Source: Hexactinellida sp. DTS-2022 (lineage: Eukaryota; Porifera; Hexactinellida). Taken from it: DNA of 64,000 nt. Position 1 is the first letter of the stretch, and each line of letters opens with the position of its first letter. The notes below the pieces were generated by a model that was given only the letters and a program-made list of their open reading frames with translations, made no database searches and was not told the DNA's origin. A program made the position numbers and the translations under genes. This document shows, piece after piece, positions 46,466 to 58,583 of the stretch. The stretch spans positions 2,604,001 to 2,668,000 of the forward strand of contig JAPNXP010000004.1 in NCBI GenBank assembly GCA_028753945.1, read 5' to 3'.

Positions 46466-46760
46466 TATGTGTATTATTACACATTATTTGATTCAGGGTA
46501 TTATATAAGTCTAGAATTGGACGCCTTTTTGAGCTTAAAAATTAGTTTTGTATTACTCTATGGGGACTTTCGCCGCTCCTAAACGCAAACTTATCTCAAA
46601 TTATACTCCACTAGACGTATGGCGCGCTACTGGATAAACCCCTGATTTGATTCATCATACTAGTTTGCAAACAAACTATTGATGGAGTTTGAAGAAGCAG
46701 TTGGTAAATAGATATTATATTAGTATTTCCTGAATTTATTACACAATATTGAAAATAGTA

Positions 46761-46914
46761 CAGTGGATTATGCTTATTCGGGAGACGGTTGGTCAAGACC
46801 AGGTTTTGGAACCAATTCGTGTCAAATTGTGTAATGCATATCTGTTAATAGGGAAACCGGATAAACGAGACTAAATAGCTAATCCGAGGCGTCCCGATTA
46901 AGCGGCTTGCACTG
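46761..46914. mobile_element. pogo/Tigger-type MITE 3
   Basis: TA-CAGTGGATTATGCTTATTCG and CGATTAAGCGGCTTGCACTG-TA, imperfect inverted ends. The TA duplication is present. Confidence 0.65.
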
Positions 46915-46929
46915 TACTAAACTACAAAT

Positions 46930-47350
46930 TTTCTATAGGCGCGAATTGCTTTTAAGTGGCCTAGTAATGTGAACTACTAGCTAGAAAGTGTTGGAGTCTC
47001 ACGCAGCGCATGACGAACTCCATACTACATACTAATTCAATTTTTTATTATTGTTAATATGACTTTCGAGCTATGTTACTAATACAAATATTCCAAGCTC
47101 CCAACCCCGATCTAATTTAATAAAAAAACGGGGTTTTATTTTTTCCCATTTGCACATACAACTTTATTGACTATTTTTCTATCTAATTCTACAGCGAATA
47201 TTTATTTACGTTAATTATTATTGATTTGAAACAGTAAAAATGTTCAAAAATCTACATTTCGGATAATTTTACGTTGAACTATTTTAGAAGCAACTTTGGG
47301 ATCAACGAGAGGTATTCGGATGTTCCGAGTTTGCACAGTATTTGGTTATT
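46930..47350. other. unassigned presumed-intron DNA
   Basis: AT-rich, nothing recognisable on either strand. Confidence 0.35.
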
Positions 47351-47354
47351 GACA

Positions 47355-47998
47355 CAGGGCCATGAGAGACCATTTTCATGCCCAGGTCAAACCTGGATGT
47401 TACACATTACATACCAGTCTCCAGGGATTTTTAGTTTGAGCAAACCTACTGTATTTCAACTCAATGCCTGATTCTGTGTTTTTTTTTAAATCACTTAGTT
47501 ATACATTTTATTTTTGCAAATTAACCGTAGTTATTCATGAACCCAGGATTTGGAACTGTTTCACCATGTCAATATTGTTTATACGAACACCGAGCGAACG
47601 AACCTTTTTGACCCCCTTGGAAGGGAAATGAATTAATGCCCGAGGAATCTGATTATTTAACTTTACATTCACTAAACCATACTTGGGCAGATTAATTTGC
47701 TCATTTGCTTGAGAGTATACTTAGTATAGTATATATCTGTGGAGGGGTTGGTAGTTGATACTTTTATAAAGATTGTTTACTTAGCGACAATATAATTTCG
47801 CTTACCTGGGCTGGGGAAATAATTTCTATCTTCAACCTGGGCAGTTTGCATTACTGGCACCACCCTGCATGAGATTCGTGTTAATTGTTTTGAAACTCAC
47901 CATGAATTAGTGAGAGCCTGGTTAATTGACAAAGTCACAACCTGGTCAGAACCTTGTCTGGAAAATTCTGGTCAATTTGTATTAGTGGCACGGCCCTG
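47355..47998. mobile_element. hAT MITE related to 20078-20508
   Basis: CAGGGCCATGAGAGACC ... attagtggcacggCCCTG; both ends match the 20078-20508 family. Inside, the aggtcaaacctgg and cctggttaattgac words recur. TTGACA is present on both sides, a partial target duplication. Confidence 0.65.
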
Positions 47999-48092
47999 TT
48001 GACATATTCATAATAGCATCTTAGATATTGCCCACAGAAATATTAACCAAAATAATGCAGCTAGTACGATGCCGATACAGGGTTTCATCCAG

Positions 48093-49948
48093 GCGGAATG
48101 GCGGAACTTTCGTCCCTGGAATTTTCATCCCCGGAATTTCGCCCCGGAATTTTCGCCCCCGGTATGGTCCCCTTAGGAAATGACTTAATTTAATATAGTT
48201 TAATTAATAATTGAGTATACAAACGAAAATAAGTAATTAAAAGCTAAAGTTGTAGGCAATACCCCTAAGGTAAGTTAAAGTATCTCGATTTTCATAACCG
48301 GATACGAGTGCTTGAATGCGCTCATTTTGCGGTCAATTTCCTTCTTTGTGTGAACCCTTGTCTCACCAGCCTCCCATTATGTTAAAATTGCTTCCTGAAG
48401 CAACTGTTCATGCTGCAATACTTCAAGTAATTTACAGATTGTAGGGTGGGAGCAGGCAATACTGGTCTGAAATGCATTATGCCATCCTTCAACATTATTT
48501 GTAGTGCGGGCTAGATGTTCTTTGACCCTTTGATACATGCTCCAAATTCTAATGGGGAATTGGGAGATTAGTCTACTTTGATCATGGAGCCTTTTTCCAA
48601 TGTACGTTTCCTCAAAATATTGTGCAACAGTGATCGCTTGCTCCGGGAATTCTGTCATCAGGCTAATAAAGCAATCAGGAACATCTTGCTCAGGGACGAA
48701 AGCAAGACCCATGAACATTCTCAATTTAATTTGAAGTTCGCCATCGGCTTGATATTGAACATTCAATCCTTCACTTTGAATTTTCCTCCATATATTTTGG
48801 GAAAGGTGGAAAAAAACATCCAGAAATCACTGCAATAAAATTATTTTCGAATGAGTTGATCGCTGCCTTCTCATATCAACCATGACAGTTTTAGGGTTTA
48901 AGTCGGGTTTAATTTCAAGTAATTTTCGAAGCAGTGTGTTGTAAGTAGATTCCTTTTTATTCAGCAGTAGAGCAAAAATACGAGGAAAACGAAACCATCC
49001 TTTTCAGCGTGTATGGTATATAATTTGAAAAAATATTCGGGAACAACTTTAAATGTCCCGTCTGCAAACCAGGTATTTGATTCTTTGAGAATCGAAACGA
49101 ATTTAGAGCAGAAAAAATTATCATACGATTATTTTCACCATAGCCTGAATCATAAAGTTAAAATGGCTCATCTTTTAATGTCACTTTGTATTTTTGTGGG
49201 ATTTGTATTTCGGCAGCACATGTTGGATTACCCAGCTTATTTCAGAAACACTCTTGCACTTACGAATGGTTCTCTTCACAGAGGTCAATTTAGGGAGTTG
49301 TGCTATGCTTGAAGAACTCATTTTCTCAATTCCATTTGACAGTATGGGCCTGTTACTTTCCTCGGAGTTAAATGAACGTTCTTTCACCTAATTGTATCCT
49401 CTAATCATTCCAATGCGTGCAGGATCCGATCCATGTGTATTACTTGAATGAATCTCTTCCAAGGATTTCGGCATAACTACATCATTATTTTTCGTATCCA
49501 TACGTGATTTACAAACCCCTCGCTTTTCACATACCCACTGTTGAACATCTACTGATGACTTAGTCAAAGTATAAGCAAACCCTTCGAGTGTCGCTTTATT
49601 TTACCTCTCGTACTCTTGATTAATTCAATTGTGAGTGGAAGTGCCATGTTGCAAATGGGAATGAAAGTTTACACGAAATATTATATTTCTCTATTGAAAT
49701 CAAGTTTATTTATAGTGTTTTATAGTGTTGTGTTTATTTTCATTAAGATTGTTTGGCTGCCCACATTCAGCCATTCAATTGTTCAGATGTATACTATCAC
49801 CTTTCAATCGTTATATGTAACACTAATTAAAAGGTTTCTTACAAACCCGAATGTTAATGCAAGACACGAAAAAAAACAAATTCCGGGGACGAAAATTCCG
49901 TGGGACGAAATTTCCGCGGGACGAAAATTCCGGGGTATAAAATTCCGC
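48093..49948 (-). mobile_element. FLYWCH-MULE element 2 with tandem-repeat ends
   Basis: Both ends are arrays of a cggaattttcgtcccc unit in inverse orientation (48093-48175 and 49870-49948). The interior encodes a MULE-type transposase pseudogene on the - strand. Target duplication not certain. Confidence 0.6.
48377..49600 (-). pseudogene. FLYWCH-type MULE transposase 2
   Basis: In order on the - strand: FLYWCH-like finger LEGFAYTLTKSSVDVQQW, CEKRGVCKSRMDTKN and HSSNTHG; linker QLPKLTSVKRTIRK; WFADGTFKVVPEYFFKLYTI with the first catalytic D of MULEs (about 49055); then DGELQIKLRMFMGLAFVPEQ and NNVEGWHNAFQTS, the MULE C-terminal signature. Three or more frameshifts separate these segments. 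Homologous to 59665-60908. Confidence 0.7.
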
Positions 49949-49984
49949 TACCCATTATTAATATTTAATTATCAATGAACCATA

Positions 49985-50120
49985 TTTAAAAATCCAAAAT
50001 TGCAGCCTGTGCAGACGCATGTTCCTTTGGTGGTACTATATTTTGATGGTGGTTTATTGATAGTTCCTCCAAAGGAACATGCTGTCGGCACAGGCTACAA
50101 TTTTGGATTTTTTCGCCAAG
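49985..50120. mobile_element. hairpin MITE, copy 2
   Basis: aatccaaaattgcagcctgt and its inverse; the same family as 35882-36018, including the shared tcgcca downstream flank. Confidence 0.7.
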
Positions 50121-50253
50121 TCATCAACGCCGCAAGGTGTCAAGAATCATTTGTTAATTGGTCCGAGTCACAAGGAACGGTAGATAAATTTGAAGTTTGT
50201 TTCTATCATAAACCATCTTGAGTTTAATGCCATTCATTCATTATATATTGTCA

Positions 50254-51594
50254 GGGACTTCTTTAATATAGGGACTGTAAACTTCGTTTACGGTAAAATT
50301 AGCGTAGGCCTAAAACAGAATTGTTACTTATTGATATCCCGTAATCCGCTAATGCTAGACACAGGAAATGTATTATTGTCGTATAGGAAGTCATATTTTG
50401 GGAGTCCAACGGTCATATTGGTCTATCGAAAATATTTGTGGAATGTAATTTATGCGATTTTCACAGCCTTCCATATATGGTAATATTGTTTAAATCTCGA
50501 GATTACTTAACTTTATACATATTAAATGTATCATTTTCGTACAGGAAATCATATTTTGGGAGTCCAACGGTCATATTGCTTTATCGAAAATATTTGTGGA
50601 ATGTAAGTTATGCGATTTTCACACCTTTCCATATATGGTAATATTGTTAAAATCTTGAGATTAGTTAACTTTATCCATATGAAATTTATTATTGGCGAAT
50701 GGGAATGGGAATTGATATTTAGGGACTCAGTAGATCACATTGATTTACCTAAGGCGTTCCCCTTAGCCTATATTATTATTTTGGCACTCTCCACAGGAGG
50801 ATTGCCCCGACCCTGTTTTGTAGTTTAGCTAATTCTTACCTATCAGATATCTGTAATTAAGTTGTTTATTAAAAAATTTATTGATAAGTTTCTTTCAAAT
50901 CTATATTTAAATCAATGTTGTCCAATAAAATTTATTAAGTGGTGATGAGAAATGGATTTAGGACTACATATTCTGATAAAATTCAAAAAATTTAATACTT
51001 TATACATTAATTTCCCAATAACTCTGCTGTTATTCAACAGACCGGCTAACTGTTTAATAAAATCTCTAACCGTTAACAGATGTCAGCAACGGTTAACTGG
51101 TTAACCGAATCCAGCCTTGTTGTTTTTTAAATAAACAACATAATGACAGATATCTGATAGGTAAGAATTAGCTAAACTACAAAACAGGGTCGGGGCAATC
51201 CTCCTGTGGAGAGTGCCAAAATAATAATATAGGCTAAGGCGAACACCTTAGGTAAATCAATGTGATCTACTGAGTCCCTAAATATGAATTCCCATTTCCC
51301 ATTCGCCAATAATAAATTTCATATGTATAAAGTTAAGTAATCTCGAGATTTTAACAATATAGACCATATATGGAAGGGTGTGAAAATCGCATAACTTACA
51401 TTCCACAAATATTTTCGATAAACCAATATGACCGTTGGACTCCCAAAATATGACTTCCTATACGACAATTATACATTTCCTGTGTCTAGCATTAGCGGAT
51501 TACGGGATATCAATAAGTAACAATTCTGTTTACGGCCTACGCTAATTTCACCGTAAAACGAAGTTTACAGTCCCTATATTAAAGAAGTCACTGG
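50254..51594. mobile_element. palindromic relative of the P-type foldback
   Basis: Ends gacttctttaatatagggac and its inverse resemble actcctttaaataaggactg of the 32427-37124 element. The arms (about 590 bp each) contain the same gtccaacggtcatattgg and ccatatatggtaatattg blocks. TATTGTCA and TATTGTTA flank it, an 8-bp duplication with one mismatch. A central spacer of about 280 bp has no transposase, so it is a deletion derivative. Confidence 0.7.
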
Positions 51595-51602
51595 TATTGT
51601 TA

Positions 51603-51930
51603 ATAAATTCACAGTGGTTTAAAACGGCATTTTGTAGGGAATAGGTATTTGGGTGCCAGATAGACTTATAAAATGTATTATGAGCCTATATGTTATCGCC
51701 AATTTGGAATTGATTTGCCATATTATTATTTCTGTATGGTTTCGTTTTACCAAACTATAACTCGTCAATATTAATATATATTTATTTTTTACATTTTTTA
51801 CATTTTTATTTAGAATATACTACACATACTTCGATAAGTACGATGGTTATTTCTTGGACTGAGTTGGGATATATATATCAGTATATATTTTTACAGTATA
51901 CAGAATACATTAAATACATAAACTAATAAA
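51603..51930. other. unassigned DNA, AT-rich
   Basis: ggaataggtatttgggtgcc and gcctatatgttatcgcc resemble the tandem repeat at 61350-61615, which lies at the same position relative to the second RAG1-like gene. It may be the 3' flank of the RAG1-like element family. Confidence 0.35.
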
Positions 51931-52727
51931 TTCTAACAGAACTTATTAACGAATCTACTAGAACATCAATATTAAAATTGGATTCAATTTCTTTCTTACA
52001 TTTTCTCAAATGGCCACATTCTCCACAACTCGGGCGAATTCAAATTTTTCTGAAATTGAGCAAAACTAGGTCACTCTCAGAAGCCAGCCTGACGAAAATA
52101 TCCATTACATTCGACTCAAAACTATTTTTCCTGGACAAATTGTCCCTGAATTGCCTGATCAATTTGTTGCAAGACTCTAGACCTTCTTCTGAGAAGCACC
52201 ATAACCAGAATTACAATCGCGTATCAATTCTTCGGAATGGGCAAGCAGTTTGTGAAGAGTTGGAGTAATGCTGGCCCAAGGAAAAGAATCGAGAATGAGT
52301 AGGTAAGTAATTCTACATAGATTACCGAGTTCTTCTGTATTTGCTCTCCTCTCAGAATTAAAAATCCTTTCTATAGCTGCAAGTTGATAGTGAATTATAG
52401 AGAGGGCTGGTCTATGCTGATTTTCTACCACGCTTAACACAAATTCAATTTATTTAGCTTCAACTGAAAATTCTTTTCGGGCAACGTTACCAGTTGATGA
52501 TGTACCTCCTTTAGGATCTGGTTGATCTACTTTAAGCCCTGTTTGGTCCTGAATTAATCCACGAACGAATACCATATATTGCTTTATATGGACAGAGTTT
52601 GGAGACCATTGATATTTTCCAGAGTTTAGGTGATAAATTAACAAATTAAACCACCTAAAACACACGTATAGGAGTGAAGTGGTGATGCTGAATTGATATC
52701 AATTGTTGAAATGGGTTCATGTGTTAA

Positions 52728-53617
52728 GGAGTCAAGAGGTTAAATATGGCCAGTTTCTATATAACGTCTCTACAAAGTAAATCAGAACACTCCAATTTTT
52801 ATATCCGCACGACTGGAAGCACATAAAAAGTCATCAAATTTTTTTCTAGAATATCCTAATTTATATTCTTGTCAGGAAAGTACAAAACGTCGCAAAAATC
52901 CGCTTGAAATTCGGACAAAAGGACACTAAACCACGTGGCACCGATCATTTATAACGGGTATAAATTCCTTTGTTATATAATCATAATCCTGGTAAAGAAG
53001 TCTAAAATCTGCCGCTGTTAGTGTCCGGAAGTTAGAACTAAGCTCTAACGAAGATTTTATTTTTGCTTACGTCATCAAATTGTGCCGCATGACACATCCA
53101 TATATGGTATACAAAATCATAGAATGTAAAACTACATGGTTATTAGTCCCAATTTGTTGCACAGTGAATTTATATTGATTAATTTACATCGTTACATGGT
53201 TAGAGCTAGTCGCAACGACTTCTCATTCTTGAGAAAATTAATTGCTCCGTTATCAAAAGTGGCGCATCCATATGACCGACCATATATGGTCAAAAAAATT
53301 AAAATTTGCAGAAATATGCATATAGTATCTCAACTGTTTAGAGTAATTCTAATAGGTCTAAATCCAAATTTGCTAAGCAATATGATTGAATTTGACGGAC
53401 TTATAGCTGATGGTCCATTTTCTGCCCCCTGCAGGTGTTGGATTTACGACGTTTTGATCTATCCTGACAAGAATATACCATACAATCTTCTAGACTAGAG
53501 TAAATTATAAATGACTTTTATTGGACTTCCAGTCACGTCCATAAAAAAATTGTAGTCTTCTGATTAACTTTGTAGAGACGTTCGATAGAAACTGGCCATA
53601 TTTAACTTTATGACTCC
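52728..53617. mobile_element. TTAA-flanked element inside RAG1-like copy 1
   Basis: TTAA at 52724-52727 and 53618-53621; inverted ends GGAGTCAAGAGGTTAAATAT (left) and an inverse ggagtcataaagttaaatat (right). Excision leaving one TTAA restores RFNLTHEPIS in the host reading frame, which proves TTAA duplication. The 120-codon frame inside is not recognised. Confidence 0.9.
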
Positions 53618-54706
53618 TTAAGTTGAAGCGTTGTTTGGAGGGAAGTGAGAAAAATGATTCAATGTCTTCCATTTCTCCAAACATCTCAACTGCATCTGAT
53701 ATTCTCCTATTTATGGGGAATCCTTGAACAACGAGTTAACGGTCTTTAAGATCTTTGTGAGTTGCGGTGCACATTTGACAACTCGCTCCTCCAGCCCCGG
53801 AAAGTAATGCCGACATCTTTCCATCAAAATTAGATCGAATGATGTTGATATTGACATGATCACCATTCGCGAGATCTATTCCACTTTGCTTCATAGTTTA
53901 TGTGTCTTTGTTTATCAATTCATTCCTGAAAGTACGAATTGTTTCCTCGCACTCCCTTGCTGCGCAGAGAAAAATGGGTCTTTGTGCAAAAGAGAATTTG
54001 GACTCGAATTTTGCCAACTATATGTCCAGAATGCGTAGTAATAGATATTGGCTTGAAACAAAATAATATGTAATTCTTAGTTGAGGTGTTAGTAGATACT
54101 TGGTTATGGATAGTGTGGCTACCGGAGCCATCTAATCCATCAGCCATTTTGAAAGTAAGGGGAAACTCTTCTGCAGATGTCGGACTAATTACGCTTAGTA
54201 TTCGCTCAACGGTATGTTTAACAAATGAAATATACGAAGTACATACACCAATTGATTTAGGATTGGGATAAAGTGAATATGATCTCGTAAAATCAAAGAA
54301 TCCCTGAGTTCAGCGAGCTTTTTGTAGGCAGGAAAGTTAACTCCACAAGGGAGCAACAATTGACGTAATTGAGTATACTTCCTTCTTCCTAGTTCTAATT
54401 GATAGACTAAGAAGAGAGATTTGCTGATTGGAACATCTTTTACTAATTCTTTGCCAAAGTTTCCACCAAAAGCTATACTTTTCGCGGTAGAAGCGATATC
54501 ACGATCATTGCTTTCAAAAGCTAAAAATTACAATACTAATGGAGCAATTGTAATTTGGGAAGTTCCTTCACTCTCTGCTACAAGTCTAACACATTCTAAA
54601 ACAGATTCTAACCTTGTTCGCTGTTGCTTGATGGTTAGTGATAAAAGATGCTTACGAAATTGTTTAGAAACTGTAAAGGAGGTAACACTTTCTGTATGGC
54701 CAAGGA

Positions 54707-55063
54707 CAGTGGCGGCGGAACCACGGGTGCTACGTGGGCTATAGCCCTCCTGAAGATAATTAAGGGGGGCTTAGCCCCCCTAAAGGTCAGGCTTGTATAG
54801 GATTATAGGTCAAGTACTGTGATATACTTGTTTAATCTTTACCTGGCTAAAAGCAAATTTTGTATTTACACATCAAATCACGAATACTGTTTATTGCCTG
54901 TGAAAGCTGTCCTAATTTAATTTCCACTTTAAGTAGTAAATTCCACTTTATGTCTTACTATTAAGAAGCACTTCGTATAATTATATACCAACAATCACTA
55001 ATATTACCTATAATTTTCTGTTACGATTTCAGCCCGTATAAATTTTTTAAATTCCCGCCACTG
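54707..55063. mobile_element. hAT MITE inside RAG1-like copy 1, TSD GCCAAGGA
   Basis: GCCAAGGA at 54699-54706 and 55064-55071; ends CAGTGGCGGCGGAACC and ttcccgccactg. Removing it with one duplication restores RKNINILGHTES in frame. Confidence 0.9.
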
Positions 55064-55473
55064 GCCAAGGATATTGATATTCTTTCTTGGACATGGTTGC
55101 CAGTGTATTTCATGATTCCACCATTTATTTTCGGTTGAAGATTCAATCGGTTTGTGAGATTTCTTTAGACTAGTGCTTATTCTTCTAAATAGAGAAGAGA
55201 CTGAGTCTTTCTTATCTTCATCCATTCCAAGTACGTCCAATAATTCATTTATTGAATCATTCACATTGAAATGAAGTTTCTCCAGCATGAATGCTAAATC
55301 AAGTCGTGATTTCGGATTCAGCCATAATAATATTTTGATTATAAACTGATTTCTGTCGATTGTAAATTTGTACAGGTTATAATATGTTATTGTTTCTACT
55401 TATATTTATGATAATATGATAAATTCTTTGATCGAAGTTTTTTTTCCGGAGGCTGAATTGATAGCCTGGAATG

Positions 55474-57774
55474 AGGAGCTTGCAATTGAGCAAAAAATGA
55501 GCTTAGCAATTGGTCAAATTTCGATGGTTTGCTATTGATCAACTAACCTTTGCCATTGATCAACTAACCTTTGCATTTGATCAACAAATGTTTACAATTG
55601 CTCAACTATGTACATAGTTTACAATTGATCAACATAAACTATATTGTTAATCAATTGGCAACCTCTAATATGCTAGGATTTACATCATATTGATTGTTTC
55701 TCACTTTAGGTTCGCAATTGATCAACTCACTCATTGTTCAAAAAATTATATTGTTGCTTATAGTATGTGAAGTTCAAAACACAACCGTATAAAATATATA
55801 TATACTTGTAAATAAGTACCAAAAGTACCATTTGTTATGTTATTTGTCACAATTTCATGGAATAATCTTGTAATATCTACAAACATAAGAGAGGATGCAG
55901 TTACACAACATCGGATGGTTTTAAATACTCAAAGATAAGGAAATACAGCAATGTAACGTTTCTGAGATGTGTTTTACATAGCAATTTCATTCGATGTCAT
56001 GGAACAGCTAAACTGGATGAATTTACTAATGTAGTTCAACCATCCTCACAACCATCAAATATCAGAATATCACACTGAACTCTAGGAGTTAAAATCTAAA
56101 TGCAAATCGGCTGCTAAAAAATCACAGGGGAGGTTGAGTAAGGTCTTTCGGGAATGTACTCGAAACGAACCAGCTGCCAGTTTATTGTCCTATAAAAATC
56201 TTGAAACGACGATGTATAGGTCAAGACGTGAAATTGAACCCATAATCCCAAAGTCTGCAGCTATGTTTTGTCAACATTTAGTGTCAACAAGATACGCGAT
56301 ATATTATAGAGGGGCTGTACAAGTTGATGAAGATATAGGAGCAATTTTTTTCTTCTGAGAAGATGAATGAAGTTCTTACTGGAGTTGAAGAAATTCAATT
56401 TGACGATACCTTCTATACTGTCCCCATTCAATTTTATCAACTTTGGACTGTGTTTGCAAGCAATAGAGGACATGTTACTCGTTGTATTCACTGACTTTTG
56501 ACAGGAAAACAAGAAACACTAAACTGAAGTACTTCGGAAGATTCGTGGGCTTGTTCCTCAATTACAGCCAATTCGAGAAATGTCAGATTGGGAGAAGGCA
56601 CCTAGAAATTCTCTAAAAATTGTATTTGAGGGAATTCATCTTCAGGGATGCTTATTTCATTATACGCAAAATATTTGGAGAAAGTTACAAAAACTAGGCA
56701 TTACAAATCTCTACCATAGTAATAGGGAATTTAGAAAATTAGTAAGAGCTCTGATGAACCTACCATTTCTCCCTGAAGAATCTATATTGCCTGTTTTTAA
56801 CCTTCTTAATGTGACTTCTTTGACCATAGTTTGGGAAAATTTTCTCAGATTTACGAAATTTAAAAGGTATATTGAAAAACAGTGGATTAGAAGACACCAG
56901 CAAACGAATTATCTATATTTAATGCCATTCAAACCACTAATAATGGAGCTGAAATATATCATGCAAAACTTGAGAGTGAAGGTGTTGTGAAGCAACCAAG
57001 AATATGGCATTTTGTTCAAGTTTTGAATAAAATTATTGCCGATACAGATATAGATTTAGAACGCTTAAGGATTGGTGTAGAGATTTCTCGCCCGATAAGG
57101 AAGAAGAGCATCCTAAACGCAAAATTAAGGAGAGAGTGTAAACAGAAGCTTGAAGATGGGGAATACACACCTCTTCAGTATCTATATGCATTGGAGGATT
57201 CAAATGAGCCGGATATAAAATTTCCTCAACAAAGTGAGGAGACCTTGTCAGAGACCGAAGAAAATTACGATGAGGAAACCAATCAGGCTGTTTGTTGTGT
57301 TTGTTTACAACCGAGAGTGTCTACAATATTATTTACCCTTGTAGACATGCTAAATTTTGTCAATGCTGTAGTGACCAAATTGGGAATTCATGCCCTATTT
57401 GCCGCTCAATTATAACAGATCGAATACAGATCTCACCTAATAATTAATCTACCACTTCTTAGCATCACATATTTTCTCTATAATATTTATTTATGCTACT
57501 ATGTACTTATAACCCAATAAACTATAGTTATATTTGATAAAAATATATTTTGTTCTTCAATTGCAAAGGTTAGTTGATCAATTGCAAAAGTTAATTGATC
57601 AATTGTCAATGTTACTGAAATCCTACAATATGAGAATTGATCAATACTGTATTTCCTATTGTTGATCACTGCAAGCGGTCTAGTTGATCAATTGCAAACA
57701 TTGATTGATTAAATGCAAACCTTGAAAATTTGATGAATTGCATACTGTTGTAGTTGATCAATTGCAACACCCTC
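55474..57774 (+). mobile_element. FLYWCH-MULE-RING element, 2.3 kb, with 9-bp target duplication
   Basis: CCTGGAATG lies at 55465-55473 and 57775-57783. The inverted ends aggagcttgcaattgagcaa and agggtgttgcaattgatcaa lead into tandem ttgatcaactaacctttgca units at the left and their inverse at the right. A 9-bp duplication is diagnostic for Mutator-like elements. The single gene inside reads + and is broken. Confidence 0.9.
55890..57447 (+). pseudogene. FLYWCH-MULE transposase with C-terminal RING finger
   Basis: Domains in order: FLYWCH finger (SDGFKYSKIRKY, FLRCVLHSNFIRCHGTAKLD, about 55930-56060); linker LSKVFRECTRNEPAASLLSY and YRSRREIEPIIP (56134-56260); TPase segment SDWEKAPRNSLKIVFEGIHL, QGCLFHYTQNIWRKLQKLGI (C-x2-H of MULEs) and LPFLPEESI (56580-56850); TTNNGAEIYHAKLESEG (the C-terminal NN-x-x-E motif); then CCVCLQPRVSTIL and, after a one-base deletion near 57335, CRHAKFCQCCSDQIGNSCPI with CR following. 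This is a full C3HC4 RING ending at a stop at 57447. The first catalytic aspartate region (about 56390-56420, QFDDTFYTVP) is also visible. Three frameshifts make it inactive. A RING suggests ubiquitin-ligase activity of the transposase or self-regulation (inference). Confidence 0.8.
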
Positions 57775-57783
57775 CCTGGAATG

Positions 57784-58583
57784 TGTAATATTAGAATAAT
57801 TTTGTAGAAATTCATGCCACAAAAGAGCATATCATATATCTGTAATAATAGAGTTTTATTGTGATGATACATTATTTAGATATAATAACATAACTAAAAT
57901 TAGATCATCTCATTCCCTAGCAACAGATAGTGTATAATGGAATGTATGATCAACCTATAGTTGCACTAATTTTTGGGTCCTGAAATTTTACCATCTCTCC
58001 AGAATATACTAAAGATCGCCTAGCAAGAGTATTTCGTTGACCTTTATGACCTTTTTTTTTGCGGACATTTATCTTCTGTCTAAATGTTAATAGTGAGAAT
58101 CGGACAGTGGCCAATTCAAAATTGCAAAAACAACAAAACTTGATGACTATCAAAATATATCGTTCAACTATAACGAATAAACCATAGACGGAATCACTAG
58201 AATAAGTGTTACATGTGTAGTGATGTCAATATAACTAAAGATATTAAAGAATGCATGCATATAGAAGAGATTTTAAGATCTCACCGTTATCCACGGTGTG
58301 TGAGTTAAGTCAATAAGTCCATTTATTAAATTAATTTATTTAATCCTTTGTATAGTAATACTACAATTAAATAGAAACCAGCTGGAATTTATAATTTAAA
58401 TCAATATATTTATCGCAAGTTGAAACAATAGAATTAGATTTAACAGTTTTTTATTGAACTGAAGTGTTTGTAGACAAAGGAAATTTGCAACTCAATTGTA
58501 TCACAAACTAAGGTCAATTTGAAAATCCGTGCACTGTAAAAAGTGTAGAATTTTATCTCTATCGAATGCATATAAATTGAATA
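57784..58583. other. unassigned DNA between the MULE and a pogo MITE
   Basis: AT-rich; a 67-codon - strand frame (57950-58153) has no recognised motif. Confidence 0.35.

Larger units (their letters stand above)
51935..55288 (-). pseudogene. RAG1-like transposase, copy 1 (interrupted)
   Basis: From the N terminus: MLEKLHFNVNDSINELLDVL (55288), NHEIHWQPCPRKNINIL, then the hAT insertion at 54707-55063, LGHTESVTSF, ADGLDGSGSHTIHNQ (first catalytic D, about 54140), SNFDGKMSALLSGAGGASCQ (second D and the C-x2-C zinc pair, about 53800), then the TTAA insertion at 52728-53617, LTHEPISTIDINSASPLHS, GGTSSTGNVARKEF, ITPTLHKLLAHSEELI (HxxxxH zinc pair) and, after a frameshift, FSEEGLESCNKLIRQFRDNL (catalytic E). 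A terminal CGECGHLRKC knuckle follows. Removing each insertion with one target copy restores the reading frame. The motif set and order are those of the RAG1 core and RAG-like/Transib transposases. Stops and frameshifts make it dead. Confidence 0.8.
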
